Translations under genes and position numbers: made by a program | Part shown: positions 1 through 11,079 of the stretch, piece by piece | How the letters are laid out: the number at the start of each line of letters is the position of its first letter | Numbering within the stretch: the first letter of the stretch is position 1 | Notes under the pieces: model-generated | What the model was told of the DNA's origin: nothing | The model's input: only the letters and a program-made list of their open reading frames with translations | Database searches by the model: none | Source: Trichopria drosophilae | Lineage: Eukaryota > Arthropoda > Insecta > Hymenoptera > Diapriidae | Direction of reading: 5' to 3' | Length of the DNA: 64,000 nucleotides | NCBI GenBank assembly: GCA_030407085.1 | Contig: CM059587.1 | Coordinates: 96,219,001-96,283,000 of the forward strand

Positions 1-1060
1 ACGTCAGGATTTAGAGATATTAGAGGTTATATACACGAGAAACGCATTGTTTTGCTATGTTTGAGGTTACGTACAGGGTGTCACAATATTTGTTGGCCTT
101 CTGTACAAATTGCATCTTTTAGTACTACCTTGGCCACTCAAAACAAGGATTTATGCGATCACTTAGGAATTTTTTCTTACAAAGATATGGCCATTTTGAA
201 ATTACAAAATATATCCCATTAATGTCATGAGCATAAGTATGCTTTAAATATTTTGAGGCAGATATTTTTTTATGGATATTTTCATTTCATAATTTGTGCT
301 GGTGATATTTGGCGTAATCAAATACGAATTTGAAATCGAGATACTAAAATTTTTCAATTGAAGAAGGCGGATTCAACATGGCTAAATAAACAATAAAGTA
401 TTATAAAAAAGTTAGCAAAAAAATGTTATAATATATAGGTTTCATGACATTGAATTTGATGTTGAGGTTGTTCTCCAAGAGCATTTCAAGGTAAATTTGT
501 TTACATGTATATCGTAATTTCAAATTAGCGTATCTTGGTGAAGAAAAGTAATGGAATTTTGCGTCTCTCATATTAAAGAAAAAGAGTAGTACATACCATA
601 TGATCCAACGAAAGAAAGTTCCCGTCCTAATGCATATGTTTCGTTCCATCAAAGATGGTCGCCCCCGTCCAAACGCATATCCCCCCTTAACCTCCACTAC
701 TGCAAAAGTCTCTTTGTATTTATCACACTGAGCATGCGCGTAGATGTCTCACTATAGAAACGCTAGCAACTAAGAATCGTGGGGAGAGTAACGAAGGGGA
801 ACCTATGCATTTAGACGGAAAAGAAATATGCGTTTGGACGGGCATATGCGTTAGGACGGGGACCACTGTACTCCTAAAAATGTCGTGTCTTCTGTACATA
901 ACCTCAAAAATAGCAAATAAACGAGTCTTTGGAGTATATGACCTCAAATATTTCAAAAATCTGACGTGATGGGCCACTTCTGACTTCAGATTCGGTTTCT
1001 ACGCACAAAATTACGTCGGAAATGACCCACAGCTTCCCAACAACAAAACCATAGTTGCAA
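1..1060. repeat. Foldback-type dispersed repeat, cut by the window edge
   Basis: The first ~200 bases (ACGTCAGGATTT onward, with TTTGAGGTTACGTACAGGGTG) match the left arm of the foldback at 11080-11945. Bases ~885-1055 match that element's right arm in the opposite sense (CTGACGTGATGGGCCA, then ATGACCCACAGCTTCC). The two parts therefore form inverted arms around a centre holding repeated ATATGCGTTTGGACGGG and CATATGCGTTAGGACGG motifs. No transposase-like reading frame is present. The family assignment is by eye only. Confidence 0.6.
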
Positions 1061-1769
1061 TATTTTATTCAAATAAACGAATATTTTAATAATTATTAAA
1101 CAAAATTTCGTATACTTGCCAAAAACTAAAAGTTATCATAGCTCGGTTACTGAGCGGACTTTTTTTCTCCTCCAAAACTCCAAAATGACTAATTCTATTA
1201 TTAAAACAAATCATTTTATAAACAAATCGACAGTAGTATTTGCAAAATTTTGTTCAAATATAAAAATATGGATAAACTTCTGAAAAGTGCTTACATCCAA
1301 TTTTTTTAAAACTTGGTACATATTTTGACGGGCTAATGACGAATATCATATTAAAAATAGGCGCAAATTATATTATCATGGTGAAAACCGCAAAAAACCT
1401 ATACAAACTTGTTTTTGTTTTGCATTTAACCTAGAAGGCACGTCAAATTTTGGAAAATGTATAATATAACAATTTCAGGTTTTGAAAAAATACATATGTT
1501 ATAAGATATATTTCTCTATAAAAATGGATAATTTCCGAGAAAAATACTAATACTGTAAAACACCATAGAAATTAATAATCCAATTACGATAAAATGTTGA
1601 TCATTCAAAACTGTTACCCTCAACTATTATGTGTAATTTTAATTAGTGATTACGAATGTCGTAGTCGAAATTGTGAATTACATAATTTTTTATGTGAAAA
1701 CCATAACAAACCAGGCATTCGAGCTCAGTTCAATGAGAAAATGTGTTTCAATGATTTTGAATGGTTAAT
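1061..1769. other. AT-rich DNA, nothing recognised
   Basis: No gene, promoter or clear repeat was found. The short open frame at 1594-1824 has no recognisable motif and is what AT-rich DNA gives by chance. Confidence 0.6.
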
Positions 1770-2790
1770 AGTTTATAAAAAGTTGTTCGATTTAATGATT
1801 TTGAATGGAAAAATAGTGGAATGAAGAAATGATTTCATTGAATGAATTTCAATTGAAAAGTGCGCATAGAACAATTGCACGTTGAATTGATTTCAGTGGA
1901 AAAATAGTTATATTTGCAGCGAATGAATTTGAATGGATAGTTAATTATTACAGGACAACAAATTTAATGATTTTGAATCGAAAACAAAATTACATGAAAA
2001 TGTAACTGAAATCGAATCGGTGATTACCAATAACAAGTTTGGGAGGTAAATGATTTTGAATGGAAGCAAAATATTTAAATGAAATAATCGTTCAAAAAAT
2101 ACCAAAAAGTTGGTTCTTTATAGTAATTTTTGACGAGGAATTCAAAGATAGTATAATAAAAATTGTTAACAAATTTTTTAACCCACAACAATTTTTTCCT
2201 CGAAAAGAAATGGAATTTTTTAAAATCCATGCATAATTATTTCGGAAATACGTTTTTCTGTTCACCAAACTTTTCTGAATGTTTTAATTAATTTTGTGAA
2301 TTTTAATGGGTTAAAGAAATTCGTTCTTTAGTAACTTTTGCGCGGAAGTCAGTAGTGTTGCCATAAAAAATGCAAAAAATTTGTTTTTTAAATTTAATTT
2401 CTTTAAATCCATCCGTAATTTAAACAAAAATGTGTTTTTATATTCACCCAAATTTTTGAAATTTTTAAATCAATTTAGAAGAAAGTAGTAATGAAAAAAT
2501 CGAAATTTAAAATTACTGAATCGAATTTTCAAAATTTGAGTTCCATTAAGGCAATTCTAACAATTTTTTATGCTCTCTTAAAATAATCCATGAAATTTGT
2601 CGAGAATTGACCGTGCATTTTCTCCAATATCGAAAAATCCTGTTTTGTGGAAAATTCTCGTCCAATTGTCTTTAATTGTTTTTCATTCTTTGTAGATTTC
2701 TATTGATATTTAGTGATTAAGAAAACCAATTCAAATACATTCATTCGAAATCACTTAATTAAATTCAATGAATTTTCGTTTGCTGGGGTT
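1770..2790. repeat. Spacer-type repeat shared with 25980-27080 and 37100-38080
   Basis: Long runs match two other places in the array, for example ACAATTTTTTCCTCGAAAAG, ATACGTTTTTCTGTTCACC and GGCAATTCTAACAATTTTT. All three copies end near ATTGATATTTAGTGATT plus an AATGAATTT-rich tail, upstream of the heat-shock modules of an Hsp70 copy. The segment is best read as part of the ancient Hsp70 spacer duplicated with the genes, although an old transposon cannot be excluded. Confidence 0.6.
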
Positions 2791-4480
2791 TTAACAATCT
2801 ACCCTAACCTAACCTGTCACTCGGGTGCCTGTAACTTGGTTCCGTGCTTTTTAAAAAACTAGCCTAACCTATCCTTACCTAAATTGTGTATTTTAGTGAC
2901 ATCTACAAACTTTTGTCTGAACAATTTTTTGAAATTTTGAATATTTGATGAGATAACAGTAAAAACCATGATTTATGGTATTTGTTAATGGTTTTCACTA
3001 TGATAATTAAGTTTTCGCCAATTTCCATTACCATTTTTGTAATCAGCGCAAAAAATACATAAGTACACCATGTTTTAGACTAAATGGAGATATGCGTTCT
3101 TCGGAAGTACACCCAAAAATATTCAAAGAATTATTAATAAAATTCATGATTTACGTACCGTATTGAGAATTTCCCGCTGTTTTGAAATTAAGTTTTTTGT
3201 CTGATGACGATGATGGCAAACTAAAATCGTATTTACGTTTACCTTTTGTTGCAGCCGCTGATTACGTATTCATTTGCAAAATTCAAAATGGCAAATCCAA
3301 TATTATCGACCAATGTAAAATATATATTTTTAATTTTCTCCTGGCATATCAGCTTTGACATTCTCAATTTTGAAAATTTGACAGCAGATGCGTTATTAAC
3401 GACTTCAAAAATCTCTGTATATCCAATTGGAGACATAATTACTTTACTTTTTATTTTTCTCGGTAATATTGGATCCGTCATTTTTATGTTATACAAAATT
3501 ACCGTTTTTTCTATTTTCCTCGGCCATATTCGATCTGCCATTTTGAATTTGAAGAACTTGACACCATATTCAGGAACAGTGACCCTAAATAAGTAACCCT
3601 ATATACCAAATAATTCTAACTATTAGTTCATTCTGACTGAATTTCTTTTGAAAATTATGAATTTTTCAAGAATAATTTATTATTAACAATGATGTTTAAT
3701 ATTTATTGGAGTCTCAGGAAGGGCAGAAACAAAAAGCCATAATGGAACCGATAACGAACTGCTCATAAGTGTTTAAAAGCAGATGACATGTATACCTATA
3801 CCTATAATATACTGGTGTCCCTCTGTAGAAATGCTTTGCTTTAATTTTGTTAAATTTCCTTAGTAAATAGAATTTAATTATGATTTGATTTGAAAACGGA
3901 AGTTTTAAGTTTATCTAGAGCATTTTTTCTATTTATCGCTAGATTTAAATTTGCCATTGGACAATCGAATACTTAATGGCTTATTTTGTTAGACAGTTCT
4001 GGCCGCTATTATTACGTCAACTTTTATTTGTATGTTTGTTTTTTGTTATTTTGTCTTTTTTCCTTGGTTTTTAATAAACTATGTTAAATTTTTAAAAATT
4101 GTATTTCCGTACTCTAACGATGCAGACGGATTCTGCAGAGTGCATGGAAAAAAAAAAGAAATATATTGCATAAAAAATATATTTAACAAATTAAAATTAA
4201 ACAATAAATCGTTCTTATATTTGTAAAATACAAAAATGTATATTTGCTGTATTATTTTATTTGAATAATAGCAAACAATTGATGGGGTCTGAACAGAATT
4301 AATATAATTCGTCGTTCTTGGATAAATTTATCATTAATTCAAGATAAACAATTGCCATCACTTGTGTTTTTGGTTCTCATTTGATCTAAAACAGAAGGCA
4401 TTTATATTGTACTTCGAACTTGTTCAGGAAGTATTCTGTTGCGCATTTTCCAGACTTCTCTGGAAGGACAAACCAGTAAC
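2791..4480. other. Spacer, AT-rich, with one degenerate repeat patch
   Basis: CCTAACCTAACCT at 2803-2815 resembles two units of the insect telomere repeat. Bases 3240-3560 carry the CTGATTACG core and AAAATGGC motifs of the local dispersed repeats. They also hold three imperfect copies of a unit of the type CTCGGYMATATTSGATCYGYCA. Overlapping frames on both strands here are repeat-derived. Nothing else is recognised. Confidence 0.5.
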
Positions 4481-4483
4481 CAG

Positions 4484-4863
4484 TAGAATTTTCTGGCGCC
4501 CTCTTGATACTGCATAGGGAATATGTAGTGATTAAAATTTAAATTCTTAAAAAAACAAAATATTATGTTCATAAACGAAGAGAATGAAGCCGAAATAAGA
4601 AAATAGGACTACTGCAATTAAACACTCTTAAGGAATTTAATAAGTATGCGTAAATTAAAATTAAATATTAAGCGAAAGTTCGATACTCAACTAGAAAGTT
4701 TCGAGTAGTGAACATTCTAGTAATTTCTTGAAATTTTGGTATTGCATCAATAAAACAAAGGTGTGAAAATTATTTTCAAAGAATAAATAAAAATCCGAAT
4801 TATCCAGAATATTCTGCTCTAGAAGTCCGTGGAAAGTGCGAGAAGTTTCTGCGCAGGTCACGG
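4484..4863 (+). promoter_or_regulatory. Upstream heat-shock modules A and B of the Hsp70 pseudogene
   Basis: AGTAGAATTTTCTGGCG at ~4491-4507 matches module A of the other copies. At 4804-4863 module B reads CCAGAATATTCTGCTCTAGA, then GCGAGAAGTTTCTGCGCAGG and GTCACGG. It contains GAA-2-TTC (4807-4814) and GAA-2-TTC (4842-4849) in the spacing heat shock factor recognises. Equivalent blocks lie at 17753, ~27579, 28060, 48487 and ~61055, each upstream of an Hsp70 copy. Conservation against diverged surroundings suggests a regulatory role. Function is inferred. Confidence 0.5.
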
Positions 4864-5073
4864 ATCTACCCATCGCGAATATAGAATCATAGATATAAAA
4901 AATCCGTCATAATTATTAAAAATGTCTACAATAAATGACATGTTAATACAGTTTGTAAATCGAAACTAAAGACATTTAAATCTTGACTCATTGATGTAAC
5001 AGAATGAAAAATATTTTTCTAAAATACTAATATTAAAAAATCGACTCATTTTGCAGCAAGATCTGATTATAAG

Positions 5074-5651
5074 TTAGACTACAGGCCCATGTAAAAAATT
5101 GATGGGTCATTTGAACCATCAGAAAACCTATATAGAATCATATAAGGGTATAAAATAATAAAATTCAGCATTATTCTGTCACTTGTAAGCTGTCCAACTG
5201 AGTGCAGGTGAGATTTCAAAAGCACAACCCTCGATTTTTTCCCCTTGTCGCATGATTTTTTGTACGGCATTCATACCATCAATAGATACATGGAAAATAA
5301 TTAAAAAACGCCCAGTGTCGTAAAAAAGTAGTGCGCCACAAAGTCGGAAAAATTTTTTATTTTCCTTCAATTTTTAGGATAAATTTGGTCATTCAATTAT
5401 GTACGGCATCAGTTCCATATAGTTTCACTACCTCTTCTAATCCATAATTCCACAACGCCGTACAAAAAATCATGGGACAAGGGAAAATAATCGAGGGTTG
5501 TGCTTTTGAAATCTCACCTGCACTCAGTTGGACAGCTTACAAGTGATGGAATAATGTTGAATCTTATTATTTTATACCCTTATATAATTCTATATAGGTC
5601 TTCTGGTGGTTCAAATGACCCATCAAGTTTTGCCATGGGCCTGTAGTCTAA
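5074..5651. repeat. Foldback element with ~195-bp inverted arms
   Basis: The left arm starts TTAGACTACAGGCCCATG and the right arm ends CATGGGCCTGTAGTCTAA. The arms run about 5074-5268 and 5454-5651 with a ~185-bp loop. No coding potential is seen. It is most likely a non-autonomous foldback transposon. The target-site duplication is not clear. Confidence 0.7.
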
Positions 5652-5868
5652 GTGATTTATATTGGCAAATTCAAAACATATATGCAAGGAGTAATCAAAA
5701 TTTGAATAAACCAAATGTTGAAGAGTATACGAATTTGTAATGATGCTGAATATATAGATTTTCGATTAAGTAATTTTTTAATGTTTCTTCTTGAAATCTA
5801 TAAAATAATGTTAGGGTTTCAACGAAAAAATCAAAAGGAGTGTAAATCACAAAAAAAAGTGAATTCAA

Positions 5869-5957
5869 TTCGAGAACGTTCGAGGACAGAAGAATCGAGC
5901 GTCGCAGATTCCAGTATACAATCTCGTGGCGGGCAAGAGCAGTAAATGTATATATAT
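5869..5957 (+). promoter_or_regulatory. Upstream heat-shock module C of the pseudogene
   Basis: TTC-GAA-TTC-GGA units at 5869, 5874, 5879 and 5884 form a four-unit heat-shock element, followed by GAA at 5889. A GC-richer stretch (CTCGTGGCGGGCAAGAGCAG) and TATATATAT at 5949 follow. The block resembles a degenerate version of the proximal Hsp70 promoter and recurs at 28875, 38431, 48897 and 61543. Confidence 0.5.
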
Positions 5958-6369
5958 TTGAATCTGTAGTGGCTATAGGAAAAACTTGGTAAATCTCCTT
6001 TTTCAACAAATTGAAAAATAACTGAAAACACAATGGATTTTTTATTTACAATTAATCTGTGAAATCGAAATTTGGATTCTGTATCATATTTAGAATTATT
6101 ATGCGCTACTTTCGAGTTTTCAAAAAATTGGTTTTTCATAGCGGTATTTAGATAACGAAATTTAAGTGCATATTCAACTACTGAATAGTGAAAAAATGTT
6201 TTTATTTAAATGAATTTTGCGTTTCATTTTTAAATAATTTTATGAACCAATACATTACCCACAGTATATAAAAACCGTTACAAAAAAAGTTTTAAGAAAC
6301 TTTGCCTGAATATTTTCGGTTTGAGCATCGACAAATATGAATTACGCTTTCAATTGCTTTGATAGAATA

Positions 6370-6846
6370 CACTGAAAAAAGTGTCGAGTAAAATTACATT
6401 GCATTAATGTAATCATTTCCAACGATTTTTGTGGTGAAATTACAAATTTGTTGTAATTTCCCAATGATTTCTCGAGGATTTTTACCATGAACGTAGTAAT
6501 ATTACAATAAAAGGGTAATTTTCCCACGAAAATCATCAGACACAAAAATACCACTGATATTCGTGGTAAATTTACATTAAAATGAAAAAATTAAAAATTG
6601 TAATATTACAGCAATCATGTAAACTCCCAATAGTTTAGTGCGATATCACAGTGCAGTCAGTGTAAAAAAATAACCTGACTTGTGTAAAATTCCCCTAATC
6701 TTGTATTAAAATTATATTGCTCCAAAGTAATTTTACACCGATAAGGTTATATTTTACCAGCTCTTGGTAAATTTCCTGCGATTATCAGTGGTATTTTTAT
6801 GTGCTATGGTTTTCGTGGTAAATTTACATCAGCATTTTTTACAGTG
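6370..6846. mobile_element. Non-autonomous TIR element 1 (477 bp, TA target)
   Basis: The ends are CACTGAAAAAAGTG and CATTTTTTACAGTG, inverted with two mismatches, and TA flanks both sides (6368-6369 and 6847-6848). The interior has mirrored blocks ACCACTGATAT and ATCAGTGGTATTTTT and repeated GGTAAATTTACA. It has no transposase frame. TA duplication and size suggest a miniature Tc1/mariner-type element. The superfamily is inferred. Confidence 0.7.
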
Positions 6847-6860
6847 TACTATTTTAACTA

Positions 6861-7181
6861 CACTGAAAAAAGTGGGAAGTAAAATTACATTTCAGTAATG
6901 TAATTATTTACAATAAGAATCATAGGACACAAAAATACCAGTGATAATTATGGTAATTTTCCATCAGAAACTGTAAAAAATTTTACATTGTTTGTGTAAT
7001 TTTCCTTAGAAAATCACTGTACATTTACAAGCTCCACGGAAATTTTACACCGCTTTTCAAAGTAATTTTACATTGAACAGGTTATACTTTACCAGGTATC
7101 GGTAACTTTCCTGCGATTATCAGTGGTATTTTTGTGTCCTACGATTTTCGTGGTAAATTTACATCAACACTTTTTACAGTG
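6861..7181. mobile_element. Non-autonomous TIR element 2 (321 bp), sibling of element 1
   Basis: It starts CACTGAAAAAAGTGG and ends CACTTTTTACAGTG, with TA at 6859-6860 and 7182-7183. Its interior is a shorter relative of the element at 6370-6846, from which it is separated by only ~14 bp. No coding capacity is seen. Confidence 0.7.
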
Positions 7182-7239
7182 TATTGTTATATTTTTTCGA
7201 TTAAATGAAATTCAGACGATTTCGAATTTTGAACCTGCC

Positions 7240-7335
7240 GCACCTCTATCGGGAATACTCCAGAACTTTCGAGAAATCGATTCGTCAAAGTACACCTGAA
7301 ATATATGTATACAAGAGCGTTCTGGTGAATTCTCC
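7240..7335 (+). promoter_or_regulatory. Upstream heat-shock modules D and E of the pseudogene
   Basis: Module D is the conserved CGCACCTCTATCGGGAAT block followed by a perfect three-unit element, GAA-TTC-GAA at 7263-7275. Module E at 7320-7332 is TTC-GTG-TTC with 2-bp gaps. D and E occur ~50-80 bp apart at about -600 to -840 of every Hsp70 copy. Confidence 0.6.
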
Positions 7336-7837
7336 CAGATTCTATACAATTTTCGACGATAGCATTTAGATTGGAAATGTAAAATTGAAATGTAATGATA
7401 TGCCAATAGTTCGTTGTTTGTAGTCCAAATAAGTAATTATTTCCAAATCTTTTTTTTTCATTTCTTAATACTATAATTTCTTTCATATACTCATAATATT
7501 TTAAAAGTTTTATTACATTTCACCATGTCATAAAAGTAATTTGAAAAACTAATTACACAATAAAAATGTTTAAGAAGGACTGTTTCCATATCGCGTGCAT
7601 ATAAGAGTTAAATTTTTAATTTTAAAATTTCCTATTTAGAATTCATTTATACTATTAATTTGAATTGATCACTTTACTTGCACGTTTTTTCCTTTATTTT
7701 CGTTTTTAACGGGAAACGAGAATGCTAAAATAGAATTAAAAAATACCCCAAACATTATCCCAGTTGAAATCATATAAAATTTCAAAAATTAAATTCGTCA
7801 AGTCACGCGAATTTCTCTTGATGAAAGATGCTCTTGA

Positions 7838-7906
7838 GATGGTTCGAGCAGCGAAAGTTCGAGTAACTTCTCGACAGTTCCCGTATAGCCCGGACGGTGG
7901 CAGCAG
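7838..7906 (+). promoter_or_regulatory. Orphaned Hsp70 proximal promoter, TATA box deleted
   Basis: Units TTC 7843, GAA 7853, TTC 7858, TTC 7868 and TTC 7878 match the proximal heat-shock elements of the intact genes. The GC block (CCCGGACGGTGGCAGCAGG) follows. It then runs straight into Hsp70 codon 457 at GGTA instead of continuing to TATATAA. TATA, initiator and leader are absent. Confidence 0.8.
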
Positions 7907-8458
7907 GGTAAATTTGAATTGAGTGGAATTGCACCAGCACCTCGTGGGGTACCAAAGATCGATGTCACTTTCGACATGGATGCTAACGGTATCCTCCATG
8001 TAACAGCCAAGGACACAGCCTCTGGTCGCAGTAACGACGTTCGAATCACAAATGACAAAGGCCGCTTGTCAAAAGAAGAAATTGACAGGATGCTGTCAGA
8101 AGCTGAACGTTATCGTGATCAAGATCGAGAACAGAGAGAGAAAGTAGATGCTCGCAATCAAATTGAGAGCTATGTTTTCTCTGTCAAGCAAGCGGTTCAA
8201 GAATGTGGATCAAAATTAAATGATTCCGACAAAAATTCCATCCTAAGGCTGTGTGAAGAAACGGTGCAATGGCTGGACAACAATACTTTAGCTGAAAAAG
8301 ATGAATACAAACACAAACTGGAAGAAGTGCAAAGGCATTGTGCACCAATCATGACCAAAATTCATCAGGGTGGAGCAGCTGGACCACAAGACTGTGGCAG
8401 TCAGTTCAGACAAGGAACCAACGACTATTCCGGTCCTACTGTGGAAGAAGTGGATTAA
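7907..8458 (+). pseudogene. Hsp70: Hsp70 pseudogene: C-terminal third only (codons 457-639)
   Basis: The remnant encodes residues 457 to 639 of the cytosolic Hsp70 chaperone, including the second half of the substrate-binding beta domain, the helical lid and the terminal EEVD co-chaperone motif. The whole ATPase domain, linker, leader and TATA box are missing. Compared with gene 1 the retained frame differs only at S556C and Q600H and has no stop or frameshift, so the loss is recent. The first in-frame ATG is codon 480. The break lies at a GGTA shared by the promoter (GGTATATAA) and by codons 457-458 (GGTAAA), implying a deletion of ~1565 bp by gene-1 coordinates. The 3' UTR and AATAAA signal persist. 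It could still be transcribed from the heat-shock elements above, but a useful protein is unlikely. Confidence 0.93.
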
Positions 8459-8587
8459 ATGTCTTTTATTCCAATAATGGATCTGTATTATTAAATTATT
8501 TATGAGTTTAAGACTGAGATAATGTATTATTGCATTAATGATGTAAATATGATACAGAATACCTTTCTGTAATATTTTAGTTTTCTG

Positions 8588-8650
8588 CCAGTTTATGTAC
8601 TGGTCAACATTGTAAATTTTGTAAATACTATTATTAAGTAGAATAATAAA
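8588..8650 (+). terminator. Hsp70-type 3' end: hairpin, UGUAAAUA, AATAAA
   Basis: CCAGT/ACTGG with a 6-nt loop (8588-8603), one TGTAAATA (8620-8627) and AATAAA (8645-8650) keep the order seen after the intact genes, although the loop sequence differs (TTATGT). Confidence 0.7.
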
Positions 8651-9579
8651 TTGTTTTGTATAAAATGTATATGGTGTTTTCTCCTTTATTGCCCTTTTAA
8701 CATTTTTTAAAATTATTATTATTATATCGTTTTAATTATTGTGAAGTTTTTACAAATATAAGAACTGTCGTTATTAATATGTACTTCATTTGCTGTTTTA
8801 CGTTCGCACGTTATTCCTCCGAAAAAATCGCTCTTTAGATAGTTTAATATTAACTAATGGTTATGATTTCATTACGTTTCGTTTGAATTTTTCGAGTAAT
8901 TAACTAAATGTATCAGGTTTTCGGTAGTTTCAATTATAATTATTTTTATTAAAATATTTGTTTATAATGCATGGTTGATGCACATATAGTACTTTAATAT
9001 ATTGTTAGCATATTGATAAAGAAACATATTTGGTTTATAACAACATAGTGTTTTTAAACAACTATTGTTATTATTTTTAAAGAATTAATATATAACTATT
9101 TTGAAAAACTAATACTTCTTCATCGTGAGTTGAATATTGCAGTTAATTAACATTAATGTAAGATAATATTCTTTCCAAGTCTACATGCGCACCGTCATAA
9201 TATATTATTGTACATCGTTAACTTTATTTGGAGGTAAATTAATATTTTATTTAACTATAAACGACATCAATATTTAACGTTAAAAAATTATTTTTTCAAA
9301 GATGTTCATAATAAATACATAGCTTCTTTGACATATGTACGTCATAATCCATTAAGACCATTACACTTTATTCTCAATTAATGATTACTTTATAAAAATT
9401 GTAACATTTTATTTTAAAACTGAAAAAAATATTATTATTCGAGATTTGCATGAATAGTTTTCTAGCCTTCAGAAGTTTGTAGTATTTTACTTATTTTTGT
9501 ATTATTATAATAATTTTTAAAATAATTAACAAAATTACATTTGTAAACAACTGTTTGGAAACAGATTTTCATGATTATT
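8651..9579. other. AT-rich spacer, nothing recognised
   Basis: This is very AT-rich DNA without convincing frames, repeats or regulatory motifs. Confidence 0.6.
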
Positions 9580-10078
9580 TTTCGCGACTGGATTTCAGCC
9601 AATCAGAGCGCGATATTCAAAGGGTTCTATGGTCATTTGTTTAAAATTATAATGAAAATTCCACGGCAGCTCCTGGAAATTGCATTCCAAAATTCCCTGC
9701 TCGCTACTCATTTGTTTCGAATAACCAGTTCGACATTTCAATAGGTTAAAAGTATATACAGTAAAACCCCTCTTACTTGAACACTCGCTTTCTTGAACAC
9801 CCCGTCTATTTGAACAAAATAACCTTGTTTATTTGAGCGATTTCTACTTCCCCTTACCCCCACTACTCGCTCTTACGCGGATACAAATTCCAATGCGCGT
9901 GCGCTACTCACGCCGGACGGGTATATTGCGCGAGGAGTGGGGACAACTGTAAGCGTTCAAATAAACAGGGTCGGAGGGGAAATGCTGGCTCGACCCTGTT
10001 CAAGTAAGAGGGGTTTTACTGTATTCGTCTTCAGCTGTAACCTCAAATACCGCACTCTGACTGAAATCCAGTCACAAA
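9580..10078. mobile_element. Outer TIR element interrupted by a pogo-like element
   Basis: The left end is GCGACTGGATTTCAGCCA followed by ATCAGAGCGCG. The right end is CGCACTCTGACTGAAATC followed by CAGTCAC. These are inverted copies of each other. A second complete TIR element (9759-10021) sits inside, so this one is older. No transposase is seen and the target duplication was not resolved. Confidence 0.55.
9759..10021. mobile_element. pogo-like miniature element (263 bp, TA target)
   Basis: It has perfect ~24-bp inverted ends beginning CAGTAAAACCCCTCTTACTT and ending in the complement ...TTACTG, flanked by TA at 9757-9758 and 10022-10023. Subterminal CTTGAAC/TTTGAAC repeats follow the left end. 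CAGT termini, TA duplication and subterminal repeats are typical of pogo/Tigger elements. The element is non-autonomous. Confidence 0.8.
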
Positions 10079-11079
10079 ATATAATCCGCCGAATACCCCT
10101 CGACCTTCAAAATTAATCGCAATATTTCCGATTATTTTGAAGGTCTCGGGATATTACAACTGAAAATTTTATAATTTTTGATGATAATTTAGGAAATATT
10201 ATTTATGCCAATAGGTTAAGATCAGAATTAAGAGAATTATGTAAATATTACTATAATGTTAAAATTTAAGATTTGTTGTAGTTACAACTATTTAATCATA
10301 GTAAAAATCATGAAAAATTGCCCGTTCATAACAGTTTCTACTAAAATTAACATCCGAGATAACATTTATGTCACAATTTTTCTTTGTCTACAAATGTATA
10401 AAAATAACGAAAGTATTATTATTAATATAACTTTTCGAAAAATATACATAACATTTTTAACACCCATTCAATACTCTAGTAAACTTAATATACTATAATA
10501 TCATTGAGGTTTGCAAATTTTTTCAACAGTACATGTCAGTATTAATAAAAAATGACGACAAAAAAAGAAAAATTCGAAAGCAGTCTTATAACAGGTATGA
10601 AAAATAAATTCTTCAGAGACTTCTTCAATAATTGCCGTGTAAATATTTCTGTTTTGAACATCAATAATTACCTGTAATCTGCACTAAAATAAAACTTGTT
10701 TATTAAATTGAAAGATCGTTAGTCTAGCATGTAATGTTTATCTAAAAGAGCCTCTGTAAGCCCCATACAAAAAATGCCTCTTTTTCGTACCTCGAATAAT
10801 CAAACTTTTTTTATGCCAATTGGTTACATATGATGACCCAATAATCCCTGCAAAATTTCAAAGTGAGTATATGCCCCGTTTCGGAAATATGAGGGGTCCA
10901 AGTTGACCATGTCCAATTAAAAATGTACATCAATTTCACATTTATACTCGAATAATAATAATATTAAAAAAAAATCAGACGATATGATTCTTTAGAGATT
11001 TTTGGCTGCTGATTACGAAGTCAGATTCTAAATTCAAAATGGCGGAGGACTTTTTTGAAAATCTATCTAATTTGCCTAA
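10079..11079. other. AT-rich spacer leading into a foldback
   Basis: Nothing is recognised up to ~10990. Bases 10999-11050 carry the shared CTGATTACGAAGTCAGATT core and AAAATGGCGG motif found in several local repeats. Confidence 0.5.

Noticed and set aside
3239..3596. Overlapping ~100-116-codon frames on both strands
   Set aside because: They lie in internally repeated, AT-rich DNA with dispersed-repeat motifs. Mirrored frames on both strands indicate a repeat and not a gene.
7919..8458. Treating the truncated Hsp70 as a functional small protein gene
   Set aside because: It has no ATG until codon 480, no TATA box or leader, and lacks the ATPase domain, so pseudogene is the better call.
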